Source: Rhodanobacteraceae bacterium
GTDB lineage: Bacteria > Acidobacteriota > Terriglobia > Terriglobales > Acidobacteriaceae
Direction: 5' to 3'
DNA length: 64,000 bases
Assembly (NCBI GenBank): GCA_025350865.1
Contig: JANXWZ010000147.1
Span: 1 to 64,000, forward strand
The notes below the pieces were generated by a model. That model worked only from the letters and a program-made list of their open reading frames with translations, did no database searches and had not been told where the DNA came from. Positions 27,091-35,797 of the stretch are shown piece by piece. The position numbers and the translations under genes are program-made. The first letter of the stretch is position 1; each line of letters opens with the position of its first letter.

Positions 27091-27117
27091 GAGATTCTGG
27101 CTACGCCAGAATGACGG
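27091..27117. repeat. Dispersed hairpin repeat, copy 1 (core only)
   Basis: GAGATTCTGGC-TAC-GCCAGAATGACGG, with an 8-base perfect stem (27094-27101 and 27105-27112). It lies between two convergent glycosidase genes, 22 bases after the first stop. Only the core of the 116-bp element is recognisable here. Confidence 0.8.
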
Positions 27118-27129
27118 GCGACTTGATGG

Positions 27130-28707
27130 CTACCTTGTAAGCATGTCTTGAAGCAGGAGGTAGACACCGTTGGTCCAGCCGAAGCCGACGACGTTGCTCT
27201 TGTAGCCGGTGGCCACCTCAACGTTTGACGATCCGGTGGCGACGTTGTACTTTTCACGGATTATGCCATAGCGGATGAAGTTTTCAAGGACCGTCGCATT
27301 GAATTTCTGGGCGATCCGGGTTGCGTCAGCGTGGAAGCCCGTGCGGTCAAGGCCGGCGACCGCGAGCCAGGTAGTGGGTGCCCAGCCGAAGGGCGCGTCC
27401 CACTGTACGCCGGATTGGACGTCACTGAGTTGGAGTCCACCGGGCTGCTCGAAGAGGTTCAGGTGGAGGTCGACGGCGGCCGCCTGCGCGGGACTCGCGG
27501 CCCCGGCCCAGAGCGGGTAGTAGGTGCTGAGGAAGTGGTAACTGGAGCGGGTCCTGGTGGTGAAATCGTAGTCGAAGTACATGCCGGCTGCCTGGTCCCA
27601 GAGGTACTTGTCGATAGCGGTGTGGCGGGCTTCGGCGCGTTTGGTCCATTGCGCGGCTTCTGCTTTGCGGTCGAGAAGCGTGGCGAAGTGAGCCATGTCC
27701 AGCTCATACTTGAAGAGAAGGCTGTTGAGGCAGACGGGTGCGTAGTTGGCGGTCGACCCGGAGAATGGACCGAAACGGAAGCTGGTGTCGAAGCCTGATT
27801 CGCGCATCGCTCGGTCGCTCTCGTAGAACGCTGCGGACAGGCGATGGCCATCGACGACAGCCTGTGCGCAGACCTTGGAAGCAGCCACGTCGCAGCTTGC
27901 CTTGGCATCAGTCACCAGATACTCGGGGTGCTGTTTGGGATGGGCGAGCAGCCAGCGGATAACGTCGGGGTAGTAGGTGGAGTCGTCGGCCATCTCTGGG
28001 ACCGGGCCGGGGCCGAGGTCGTGGTAGCGGGCGAGGCCGGTGGTTCCAGCCTGATGCTGTGGCGTGGTCCAAAGGGCGTAGTCCCGCTGCGCGTATCCAT
28101 AGGCGGTGGCGAGCCACTTCTGGTCAAGTTGCGCACCCGGATGCTCGTAGACTTCGCGGATCATAGAGGAGAGGAACGGCGGCTGTGATCGCGTAAAGAA
28201 GTAGGTGCGGTTGGCGTTGAGGATGGCACCGTAGTGCTCGATCTCAAAGAAGAAGTTTTCCACCATGCCGCGGGCGAGGTCCAGCTGGTTATCGTGCACC
28301 AGGCCGAGCAGGATGAAGTAGCTATCCCAGCCGTACATCTCGTTGAAGCGGCCGCCGGGGACGACGTAGCGATTCGGGAGGTAGAGCAGGCCCTCTACCG
28401 GGAGTTCCGAGGTGTGGACTTCATCGATATGATGAATGACCCGCGGGAGGTGACGGATGTCGACGTGGCAGGTGTCATGCATGGCCGCGACGGCGGGCGG
28501 CGTGGGCAGGTCGGCGGGAAGATAGAGCACCGGCGTGGTCTGCACTTTCAGGTCGGCGACGGACTTGCACTCAGACATCGAACGCGAGAGCGTGGTCCAG
28601 CTATCGGCGATGTAGTCGCGGATATGGGCCTGGTCGGCGGAGCTTTGCGCATAGGCCGAGGCGGTGAGTGCAACGGCTGCGACAAGTAAGGATCGAAGTT
28701 GCTTCAT
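27130..28707 (-). CDS. treA: Periplasmic trehalase, GH37
   Basis: About 525 residues. Hydrolyses alpha,alpha-trehalose to two glucose molecules. Both family signatures are intact: PGGRFNEMYGWDSY (near residue 115) and VQWDAPFGWAPTTW (near 435). A signal peptide ends near SAYAQS, so the enzyme is periplasmic. The start is ATG 28707, with GAGGA 8 bases upstream; the longer frame from 28722 begins inside that ribosome site. It lies 62 bases downstream of the GH13 gene on the same strand and is probably co-transcribed with it. Length and motifs are normal for GH37. Confidence 0.95.
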   Translation of the reverse strand: MKQLRSLLVAAVALTASAYAQSSADQAHIRDYIADSWTTLSRSMSECKSVADLKVQTTPVLYLPADLPTPPAVAAMHDTCHVDIRHLPRVIHHIDEVHTSELPVEGLLYLPNRYVVPGGRFNEMYGWDSYFILLGLVHDNQLDLARGMVENFFFEIEHYGAILNANRTYFFTRSQPPFLSSMIREVYEHPGAQLDQKWLATAYGYAQRDYALWTTPQHQAGTTGLARYHDLGPGPVPEMADDSTYYPDVIRWLLAHPKQHPEYLVTDAKASCDVAASKVCAQAVVDGHRLSAAFYESDRAMRESGFDTSFRFGPFSGSTANYAPVCLNSLLFKYELDMAHFATLLDRKAEAAQWTKRAEARHTAIDKYLWDQAAGMYFDYDFTTRTRSSYHFLSTYYPLWAGAASPAQAAAVDLHLNLFEQPGGLQLSDVQSGVQWDAPFGWAPTTWLAVAGLDRTGFHADATRIAQKFNATVLENFIRYGIIREKYNVATGSSNVEVATGYKSNVVGFGWTNGVYLLLQDMLTR

Positions 28708-28769
28708 TGGGGTGGTCCTCAAGGGTCGACCCGGAGCAAAGGATTGCTCCGGGTCGGATTGGACGAGGG

Positions 28770-30608
28770 CTACTGAACCGACGCTACCCAGCTTGTGTAC
28801 GGCGGCAGGGTAATGTTCTTCAGCGAGTGGACCGACTTCAGCGAGGCGTCATCGGCTGCGAGCGTCTTGACGGTTGACCCGGTGATTCCGGTTCCCGAGA
28901 GATCGAGCGAGATGGTCTTCGGCTCAGCCGTGAAGTTCATTGCGACTACCACGGCCGGGCCGGAGCCGGTCGAGCGAGCGTAAGAGAGGACGTCGGGGTT
29001 GCTGGCATCGAGCATGGTTTGCTTGCCGTCGTGCAGCGCGGGGTTGGTGCGGCGCAACATGGCGAGCTGCTTGAACCAGTTCAGCTCGGAGTTGGGGTCT
29101 TTCGTTTCCACAGCGACGTTATTAGTCTTGTAGCTAGGCGGAATCGGAAGCCAGGTCTTGGGGTTGGTACTGAAGCCTGCCTGGGGGCCAGCCGTCCATT
29201 GCATGGGTGTGCGCTCGCCGTCGCGGCCCTTCTCCTTGGGCCAGCCGGTGATCCCGATGGGATCTTTGACGTCTTCTTTCCGCGTCGGTGTAGTGGTAGG
29301 CATGCCGAGTTCAGCGCCATAGTAGGTCAGCGCTGTGGCTTTGCTGGTAAGCAGAACCGTGTTGAGAACCTTGTTGATGAGGTCGTTGTGGGTGCCGTCG
29401 CCGTAGCGGTCGATGGCGCGGACGTTGTCGTGATTGTCGAAGACGAACAGAGGCTGCGAACCATAGACCTGGGTCTGCACCTCATCGATTCGCGCACGGA
29501 AGTTCGCCGCGTTGAGCTTGTCGTGGTCACCGTGGAATCCGACGAGGAAGTCCATCGGAAGTTGGAGTTCGTCGTGGGCCTCGCCGCCATACCACTTGTT
29601 CAGCTCGGCGGTGTTGGGAAGATACGTTTCGCCAATGAGGACGCGGTCTCCGGCGTATCCGTTCACCATGACGCGCATGCGGCGGATGACGTTGTGGACC
29701 TCGGGAAGGTTCTGCGTGTAGATCTCCTGGAGGTTCGGATCGCCCTGTGCATTGGTCCCTGCGAGCACGGGCTCGCTACGCATCTGGGGGTCTTCGAAGA
29801 GGGTCGGAATGGCGTCAAGGCGGAATCCTGCTACTCCTCGATCAAGCCAGAATCTCATGGCATCAAACGCGGCCTTTTCGACCGTTGGGTTGCTCCAGTT
29901 CAGGTCGGGCTGCTGCTTGTAAAACTTGTGGTAGTAATACTGATGCACCGCTGGAACCCACTCCCACGCCGACCCACCGAAGAGCGACTCCCAGTTGTTG
30001 GGCGGGACGACGTGCTTGCCTTCGAGGTTGGTCTGAACGTACTTCTTCTGGTAGTCGTTGACGCCTGCGGAGTCGATCGGGATGCCGTCGTTCCAAACGT
30101 ACCAATCGTGTTTTGGGCTGGTGCGGGAACTGGCTGAATCGATGAACCACTGGTGCTTGTCGGAGGTGTGATTGAGCACCATGTCCAGTACCACGCGGAC
30201 GTTATGCTTCTTGCCTTCGGTAATCAGCCGTTCCATATCGGCCAGCGTCCCGTACTGCGGGTCGACGCTCACGTAATCCGAGATGTCGTAGCCGAAATCG
30301 ATCTGCGGCGACGGGTACATGGGGGCGATCCAGATGGTATCGATGCCCATGCTTTCGATGTAGGAGAGACGCGAGGTGATGCCGTTGAGGTCGCCGACGC
30401 CGTCGCCGTTCGAGTCCTGGAAGGAGCGCGGGTAGATTTCGTAGACGACGGCGTGCTTCCACCAAACGTTGGCGGGGCTGGTCTGAGCTGCTGCGGGCGC
30501 TCCGCTCAAGGCCGGGACTGCCGCGAACGCCAGGACCAGAGACCCGATCCCGAGGATGCACGATTGGATGCGCTGGAACACAGCGCGGCTGAACGATGAT
30601 GATGCCAT
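28770..30608 (-). CDS. Exported alpha-glucosidase, GH13
   Basis: Protein of 612 residues with a signal peptide ending near PAAAQT. It has all conserved GH13 regions: DMVLNHTSDKHQWF (region I), GVAGFRLDAIP (region II, nucleophile Asp), VLIGETYLPN (region III, acid/base Glu) and FVFDNHDNVR (region IV, stabilising Asp). WWKHAVVYEIYPRSFQDSNGDGVGDL at the start places it with oligo-1,6-glucosidases/alpha-glucosidases rather than with alpha-amylases. GGAGG lies 6 bases before the ATG. It would release glucose from malto- or isomalto-oligosaccharides, or possibly sucrose, in the periplasm. It is first of a two-gene unit with trehalase. Confidence 0.93.
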   Translation of the reverse strand: MASSSFSRAVFQRIQSCILGIGSLVLAFAAVPALSGAPAAAQTSPANVWWKHAVVYEIYPRSFQDSNGDGVGDLNGITSRLSYIESMGIDTIWIAPMYPSPQIDFGYDISDYVSVDPQYGTLADMERLITEGKKHNVRVVLDMVLNHTSDKHQWFIDSASSRTSPKHDWYVWNDGIPIDSAGVNDYQKKYVQTNLEGKHVVPPNNWESLFGGSAWEWVPAVHQYYYHKFYKQQPDLNWSNPTVEKAAFDAMRFWLDRGVAGFRLDAIPTLFEDPQMRSEPVLAGTNAQGDPNLQEIYTQNLPEVHNVIRRMRVMVNGYAGDRVLIGETYLPNTAELNKWYGGEAHDELQLPMDFLVGFHGDHDKLNAANFRARIDEVQTQVYGSQPLFVFDNHDNVRAIDRYGDGTHNDLINKVLNTVLLTSKATALTYYGAELGMPTTTPTRKEDVKDPIGITGWPKEKGRDGERTPMQWTAGPQAGFSTNPKTWLPIPPSYKTNNVAVETKDPNSELNWFKQLAMLRRTNPALHDGKQTMLDASNPDVLSYARSTGSGPAVVVAMNFTAEPKTISLDLSGTGITGSTVKTLAADDASLKSVHSLKNITLPPYTSWVASVQ

Positions 30609-31041
30609 GAATTTCCTCCGGGGCGACGTGGAGAACTATAGCATTTACATGCCTATATCGTGAAAGTTGTCATGTCAGTTTTTGCTCCACTTCGCTGCAC
30701 GAGGTCGATCGTTGCCCAACGTGCCAATTCGTCGCCTGTCGAAACTGTCCTCCTTTCAGCAAGATACGTCAGTGTTTTGGGATTATTTGAGCGACAGGCT
30801 GTTCTGCGCGATGAATGTCATTACAGTTTTAGGAAATCTGGTAAATATTGTCATACAAAAGGCTTGACAGCTGGATTGTCGAATTAGTAGTGTTACTCGG
30901 CAATCAACATCGCGCTTTTACCCGGACCGAACCATGGCCGGGTGGAACGTCCGGAGTCTGCTCTGACGGAATTCAGAGGCGACCAGAAGGCGGGCGAGGT
31001 TCGAACGTGAAGTGGCAGAGAAGGTCTTTAGGAGGAGTGAT
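30609..31041. other. Divergent intergenic region with promoter and symmetric site
   Basis: 433 bases without a credible gene. It separates the GH13 gene (minus strand) from the second TonB receptor (plus strand). The right half is notably A+T-richer than the neighbouring genes. It holds a symmetric TTGTCATACAA (30848-30858) and a promoter-like pair, TTGACA (30864-30869) and TAGTGT (30888-30893). A leader of about 140 bases follows. Confidence 0.6.
30848..30893 (+). promoter_or_regulatory. Promoter of second TonB receptor with adjacent TTGT-N3-ACAA site
   Basis: TTGACA at 30864-30869, 18-base spacer, TAGTGT at 30888-30893. The perfect inverted repeat TTGT-CAT-ACAA (30848-30858) lies just upstream of the -35, a position that suits an activator or a co-operator. 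It has the same 3-base centre as the CCTGT-N3-ACAGG sites but different arms. Confidence 0.5.
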
Positions 31042-34000
31042 ATGAGGCAAAATTGGATGCGTTACCCGCGGTTGAACCTAATCGCAGGCGTGATGGTTGG
31101 CTTGCTGGCACTGGGGCAACGCGCAGAATCGCAAGCGGTCTTCGGCCAGATTTTAGGCAGTGTGACGGACAGCACCGGCGCGGCGATTCCGAACGCGACG
31201 ATCACTGTGGTCGATATCGCAAAGGGAACGACCGTAACGCTGACGAGCAATGCTGTCGGCGACTTTACGGTGGATCACTTGATCCCGGACTCCTACACGA
31301 TCAAGGTGTCGGCGACGGGCTTCAAGGGGTACGAAGTGAAGGCGTTGCAAGTATTTGCCGACAGTTCACCGAAGGTTAGCGCAGTTCTGACGGTTGGTGA
31401 GCAATCGCAGACGATTGAAGTCAACGCCACCGACGTTCCACAGTTGAAGACGGACCGTGCGGACGTGGCGACGACGTTCAATGCGCAGGAGATCGTAGAG
31501 CTTCCGATCCCGGACCATAACTTCACTAATCTCCAGCTCCTTCTTCCGGGCGCGCAGCAGCTCGGCTGGGCGCACGCCGCATCGGAAAACCCTCAGGGCT
31601 CGAAGCAGATTCAGATCGACGGTCAGGCCTTCGGAGGCGTGAACTTTACGCTGGACGGTACCGACAACCAGGATCCGATTCTTGGGATCATCGTCATTAA
31701 CCCGAATTCCGAATCGATGTCCGAAGCCAAGATCGCAACTCAAAACTACGACGCGGAATTTGGCAAGGCTGTGGCCTCGGTTGAGACGGTGCAGACCAAA
31801 TCCGGCACCAACACTTTCCATGGCACGGTCTTCGACAACCGTGAGAGCGCAGCAAACCTGGCTCGCGAGCCCTTCTCGCAACCCAAAGCAGGGGGTGTGC
31901 CTGCAGCTTTAAAAAATCAGTTTGGCGGTTCCATTGGTGGTCCCATTTGGAAAGACAAGGTCTTCTTCTTTGCCGACTACCAGGGTGTGCGCCAAAAGGT
32001 AGGCACGGCCAACGTGCAGACTGTTCCAACGCCGCTCGTCATTTCGAGCTGCCTGAGCGGTCAGGGCTGCAACTTTAGCGAGTACCTGGCACCGGCCGGC
32101 GGATCAGTTGGTCACCAGCTGTATGACCCAGCAACGGGTCTCCCGTTTGCCGGCAACATCATTCCCAACTCGCGCCTGTCGCCCACGGCGCTGAATCTGT
32201 TCAAGTTGATTCAGAAGTACAAGCCTAACCTGCCAGGTTCACAGAATGGCCTGGTGCAGAACTACGGCGGCAGCGGTACGGGTATCTTCAACAGCAACCA
32301 GTGGGATGTCCGCGGCGACGCTTCTCTCAACCAGAAGATTCACGTCTTCGGTCGTTTCAGCCGCTTCACGGACACTTTGACGGGAACGACGCTGTTCGGT
32401 AATGCGGGTGGCGCGGGCTTCGGTCTGGCCGGCTTTGGAGGAACGTCGCTGGGCGCGAACGACAGCCTTGCGCTCGGTACCGACATCGCAATCACATCCA
32501 AGCTTGTGACGGACGTTCGCCTCGGCTACTTCCGCTACAACATCGGCACCAGCAAGTACGACCAGAGCAACACCAACCTGCCCTTTCCAGGACAGAATAT
32601 AAGCACCACGGGGCTGGCCGTCACAACGATCTTCGGCGCACCGGATATCGACATTGCCGACGCGGACAAGAGCGGAAGCTCCGGACCGGGTAATGGTCAG
32701 AACAATGGAGCGCAGTACGGCTCGGGACTAAACATCAATCACTGCAACTGTCCTTTGAAGGAGAAAGAGGATCAGTTTCAGGTGGTCAACAACTGGACGA
32801 AGACGATCGGCAACCATGCTGTCAAGTTCGGTGTGGACCTTCGTTATGCGCGAAACCTGCGCGTTCCGAGCGATAACGACCGCACCGGGCACGACCAGTT
32901 CGGAGCAGGTCCGACGTCCAACGGCGGCGCAAGCAATACGGGTCTGGGCTTCGCCACCTTCGTTCTAGGCGATGTCACGGCTTTCAACCGCTATGCCAGC
33001 ACTTCCATCAACTCCAAAGAATTCCAGGTTCGGGACTTCTACTACGTTCAGGACACATGGCGTACGACACCGAAGTTGACCCTCAACCTCGGACTGCGCT
33101 ATGAGTTCTACGCTCCGGAGCGGGTCAATGGAACGGGCAACGGTGCTCTCCTCAACCTGGCTACGGGTTATATCAACGTCGCCGGTTCGGGTCCAGTGCC
33201 GCTGAACATGGGCGTCGGGAATGCGAAGTACGCCTTCAATCCCCGGCTTGGTGTCGCTTATCAGGTAAACGATAAAACAGTTGTCCGGATGGGCTACGGG
33301 CGCAGCTTCGACCTGGGCGTCTTCGGTTCGGAGTTCGGCCACGTGGTAACGCAGAACGTGCCGGTACTGGCCAACCAGTCCATCAACGGTCAGAACGGGC
33401 CAACCAGCTATGCGTTTCAGCTGGACAACCCGACGGCCAAGAGCGCAAACGTCGTTGGCCTGACGGGCTACACTCCTGTCGCTCCCAACTCCAACGGTCA
33501 GATATCCATTCAGGCGGCCATCCCCGGCGCTCCTGCGGGAACGACCATCGGAAACTCTGTCAACGTGAAGGCGCGTCCGTACGTCGAGCGTCTGCCCACG
33601 CTGGATGCATGGAATGTATCGGTACAGCGTTCGGTCACGCCGACGCTCTCGTTCACCGTGGCCTATGTGGGTAACAAGGGTACACACACATTGAGCGATG
33701 GCGATGGCAACAATACCAATCCCAACGAGGCAGCGATCACTCTCCCCGCCGCCTACAGCTCGACCGGCAATGCGGTGCACTATGACCCGAACGCCGGAAA
33801 CACCATCTCCTCAACCGGAGCAACCAAGAACCAGACCTTGCTTCGCCGCTATACCAACGGCAACTTACCCGCGTGCGTCGGCCCTTGCGGCTGGACCCAG
33901 GACATCAGCTTCTACGGGGATGACCAGGACACACACTACAACTCGATTCAAGTCTCGGGTGCGAAGACCTACACCCATGGTTTGTCGCTGAATGCCAACT

Positions 34001-34668
34001 ACGCGTACCAGCGGGCTACCTCCAATGCCGGTGGTTTCGCAACGTGGGACAAGCAGGCGGTCATCGGAAACGAGGGTTCGGTGCGGCGCAGCTCGGCGAC
34101 GATCTACGGTCTCTACAAGCTTCCCTTCGGTAGGAACCAGATGTTCGCGAGCAATGCGAGTGGAATCGTTGACAAAATTATCAACGGTTTCGAGATCAGC
34201 CCGGTGTTCATCATACAAAGTGGTCTGCCGTTCTCTCTGAGCTATGACAGCTGCAATAAATCCGTCCCGGACAGCGCACCTTGCCGTCCGAATGGAAATG
34301 CGGGCGACCTGAAGATTGCGAAGTCTGGCACCCCAGGTGTTGGATCCGGTGTGAGGTACTTCACAACAGCACCAATCGGCACCGGCGGATTCTCGGCTTC
34401 GGCTTTGGATACGATCGGCAACGTGGGTCGCAACACTGCCTGGGGACCTGGTTTCTTCAACAGCGATATATCGCTGATCAAGAACACCACGTTCCACGAG
34501 CGGTACACTGCCCAGATCCGGATGGACGCATTCAACGCCTTCAATCACATCAACTACGGCAACCCCGGCGGTAGCGTGGAGTCGGGTGGAACGATTGGGA
34601 GCGGCCCGGGCCCGAACGGAACCACCAACCCCCGCCAACTGCAGTTCACCATTCACCTGCAGTTCTAA
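31042..34668 (+). CDS. TonB-dependent receptor with carboxypeptidase-regulatory-like domain (second)
   Basis: About 1208 residues. The start is ATG 31042 because AGGAGG lies 6 bases upstream. Signal peptide to about residue 33. A carboxypeptidase-regulatory-like domain follows (FGQILGSVTDSTGAAIPNATITVV through DSYTIKVSATGF), then a plug-like region and an Oar-type barrel ending RQLQFTIHLQF. Same architecture as the receptor at 17729 but clearly divergent in the barrel, hence a different ligand. It stands upstream of TPR and CRTAC1-type genes and divergently from the GH13/trehalase unit; uptake of an alpha-glucan-derived or fructan oligosaccharide would fit but is not shown. Confidence 0.92.
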   Translation: MRQNWMRYPRLNLIAGVMVGLLALGQRAESQAVFGQILGSVTDSTGAAIPNATITVVDIAKGTTVTLTSNAVGDFTVDHLIPDSYTIKVSATGFKGYEVKALQVFADSSPKVSAVLTVGEQSQTIEVNATDVPQLKTDRADVATTFNAQEIVELPIPDHNFTNLQLLLPGAQQLGWAHAASENPQGSKQIQIDGQAFGGVNFTLDGTDNQDPILGIIVINPNSESMSEAKIATQNYDAEFGKAVASVETVQTKSGTNTFHGTVFDNRESAANLAREPFSQPKAGGVPAALKNQFGGSIGGPIWKDKVFFFADYQGVRQKVGTANVQTVPTPLVISSCLSGQGCNFSEYLAPAGGSVGHQLYDPATGLPFAGNIIPNSRLSPTALNLFKLIQKYKPNLPGSQNGLVQNYGGSGTGIFNSNQWDVRGDASLNQKIHVFGRFSRFTDTLTGTTLFGNAGGAGFGLAGFGGTSLGANDSLALGTDIAITSKLVTDVRLGYFRYNIGTSKYDQSNTNLPFPGQNISTTGLAVTTIFGAPDIDIADADKSGSSGPGNGQNNGAQYGSGLNINHCNCPLKEKEDQFQVVNNWTKTIGNHAVKFGVDLRYARNLRVPSDNDRTGHDQFGAGPTSNGGASNTGLGFATFVLGDVTAFNRYASTSINSKEFQVRDFYYVQDTWRTTPKLTLNLGLRYEFYAPERVNGTGNGALLNLATGYINVAGSGPVPLNMGVGNAKYAFNPRLGVAYQVNDKTVVRMGYGRSFDLGVFGSEFGHVVTQNVPVLANQSINGQNGPTSYAFQLDNPTAKSANVVGLTGYTPVAPNSNGQISIQAAIPGAPAGTTIGNSVNVKARPYVERLPTLDAWNVSVQRSVTPTLSFTVAYVGNKGTHTLSDGDGNNTNPNEAAITLPAAYSSTGNAVHYDPNAGNTISSTGATKNQTLLRRYTNGNLPACVGPCGWTQDISFYGDDQDTHYNSIQVSGAKTYTHGLSLNANYAYQRATSNAGGFATWDKQAVIGNEGSVRRSSATIYGLYKLPFGRNQMFASNASGIVDKIINGFEISPVFIIQSGLPFSLSYDSCNKSVPDSAPCRPNGNAGDLKIAKSGTPGVGSGVRYFTTAPIGTGGFSASALDTIGNVGRNTAWGPGFFNSDISLIKNTTFHERYTAQIRMDAFNAFNHINYGNPGGSVESGGTIGSGPGPNGTTNPRQLQFTIHLQF

Positions 34669-34690
34669 CGCAGTCTAACCAACGGGCTGG

Positions 34691-34729
34691 TGGGAGGAGC
34701 AGTATGATCCTCCCACCGCTCTTTTTTTG
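34691..34729 (+). terminator. Intrinsic terminator after second TonB receptor
   Basis: Stem TGGGAGGA with TCCTCCCA around a GCAGTATGA loop, followed by CCGCTCTTTTTTT. It argues against an N-terminal start of the next gene at the in-frame TTG 34727, which lies inside the T-run. Confidence 0.85.
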
Positions 34730-34762
34730 TGGGCAAGTTTTTTGGCAGGGTTATACAGGTCG

Positions 34763-35797
34763 ATGGTGAAGCGGAACGGAATGAGTCTATTGGCAATGAT
34801 CGTCGTGGTGGCGACGGTCTTGGGCAGTCCTGCGTGGGGGCAGGGTGACCATGCCGAAGTGTTGGCGTCGCTTCGGCATAGCGTGGATACTGGCCATGCC
34901 GACGACGCCCTGAAAAAGCTTGATGAGTTGCGCGTCCAGGGTAGCTCAATCTCCGGGTTGAGCCGGATGCAGGGGTTGGCGCTCTATGCGAAGAGTGACT
35001 TGCGCGGTGCAGAGAAGGCTTTTGCAGCGGCGTTGGTGGAGGATGCCGGGGACACGGAATCCGCCCAGATGCGGGGGTTGACACTGTTTCGCCTTGGACG
35101 TCCGGCTGACGCGATTCCATTGCTGGAGGCATCGCGCAAGGCAACCTCGACCAGCAAGGCTGACCCGAACTATGTGCTTGGACTTTGCTACATGGATGCT
35201 CGCCGGTACGACGATGCGCGACACGCCTTTGCGGTGCAGTACGGTTTTGCTCCCGAGAGTGCGGCGGCTTATCTCGTAACGGCCAGGATGCTGCTGCGGC
35301 GGGAGTACCTGCCCGTGTCGCAAACCTATGCGCAGAAGGCGGTCGAACTCGATCCGACGCTACCGCTGGCGCATGAGCTGCTGGGCGAGATTGCGCTGGT
35401 CGGGAATCATTTGGACGACGCAATCGCTGAGCTGGAGAAGGAGCGGGCGCACAATCCTCTGCAGGCGTCGGTGTATGACCGGCTGGGCGATGCGTATGTG
35501 CGCGCAGGCAAATTCGATGACGCGCAGCACGTATTGCAGGAGGCAGTGTTGCTGGAACCAAATGCGACCGGGCCGTTGATCCTTCTGGGCAAGACCATGC
35601 TGAAGAAGAACGATCCGCTGGGCGGGGCGACGTATCTGGAGCGCGCAGCTCAGATGGATCCGGCAAATTATATGACGCATAGTCTGCTGGGGCAGGCTTA
35701 CAGGGCGATGGGGCGGCAAGAGGATGCAAGCCGCGAGAATGCTACGGCGCAGAAGCTGCAGGGAGCGACCGAGCCGAAGCTCGAGAGTCCGCGTTGA
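34763..35797 (+). CDS. Secreted TPR-repeat protein
   Basis: About 344 residues with a signal peptide (SLLAMIVVVATVLGSPAWGQ) and eight or so tetratricopeptide repeats (for example YVLGLCYMDARRYDDARHAF, YDRLGDAYVRAGKFDDAQHV). The start is uncertain: ATG 34763, GTG 34766 and ATG 34781 all leave the leader intact, and none has a strong ribosome site. The next gene begins inside its stop codon, so it is translationally coupled to the CRTAC1-type protein. It probably scaffolds or binds the products encoded downstream. Confidence 0.82.
   Translation: MVKRNGMSLLAMIVVVATVLGSPAWGQGDHAEVLASLRHSVDTGHADDALKKLDELRVQGSSISGLSRMQGLALYAKSDLRGAEKAFAAALVEDAGDTESAQMRGLTLFRLGRPADAIPLLEASRKATSTSKADPNYVLGLCYMDARRYDDARHAFAVQYGFAPESAAAYLVTARMLLRREYLPVSQTYAQKAVELDPTLPLAHELLGEIALVGNHLDDAIAELEKERAHNPLQASVYDRLGDAYVRAGKFDDAQHVLQEAVLLEPNATGPLILLGKTMLKKNDPLGGATYLERAAQMDPANYMTHSLLGQAYRAMGRQEDASRENATAQKLQGATEPKLESPR

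Noticed and set aside
29019-30137. A 372-codon plus-strand frame
   Set aside because: It lies wholly antisense to the GH13 gene, whose catalytic motifs are intact. The frame is open because of G+C-rich codon bias, and its translation has no family features.
34727-34762. TTG 34727 as the start of the TPR gene
   Set aside because: It lies in the T-run of the terminator after the TonB receptor, and the encoded residues precede a normal signal peptide.
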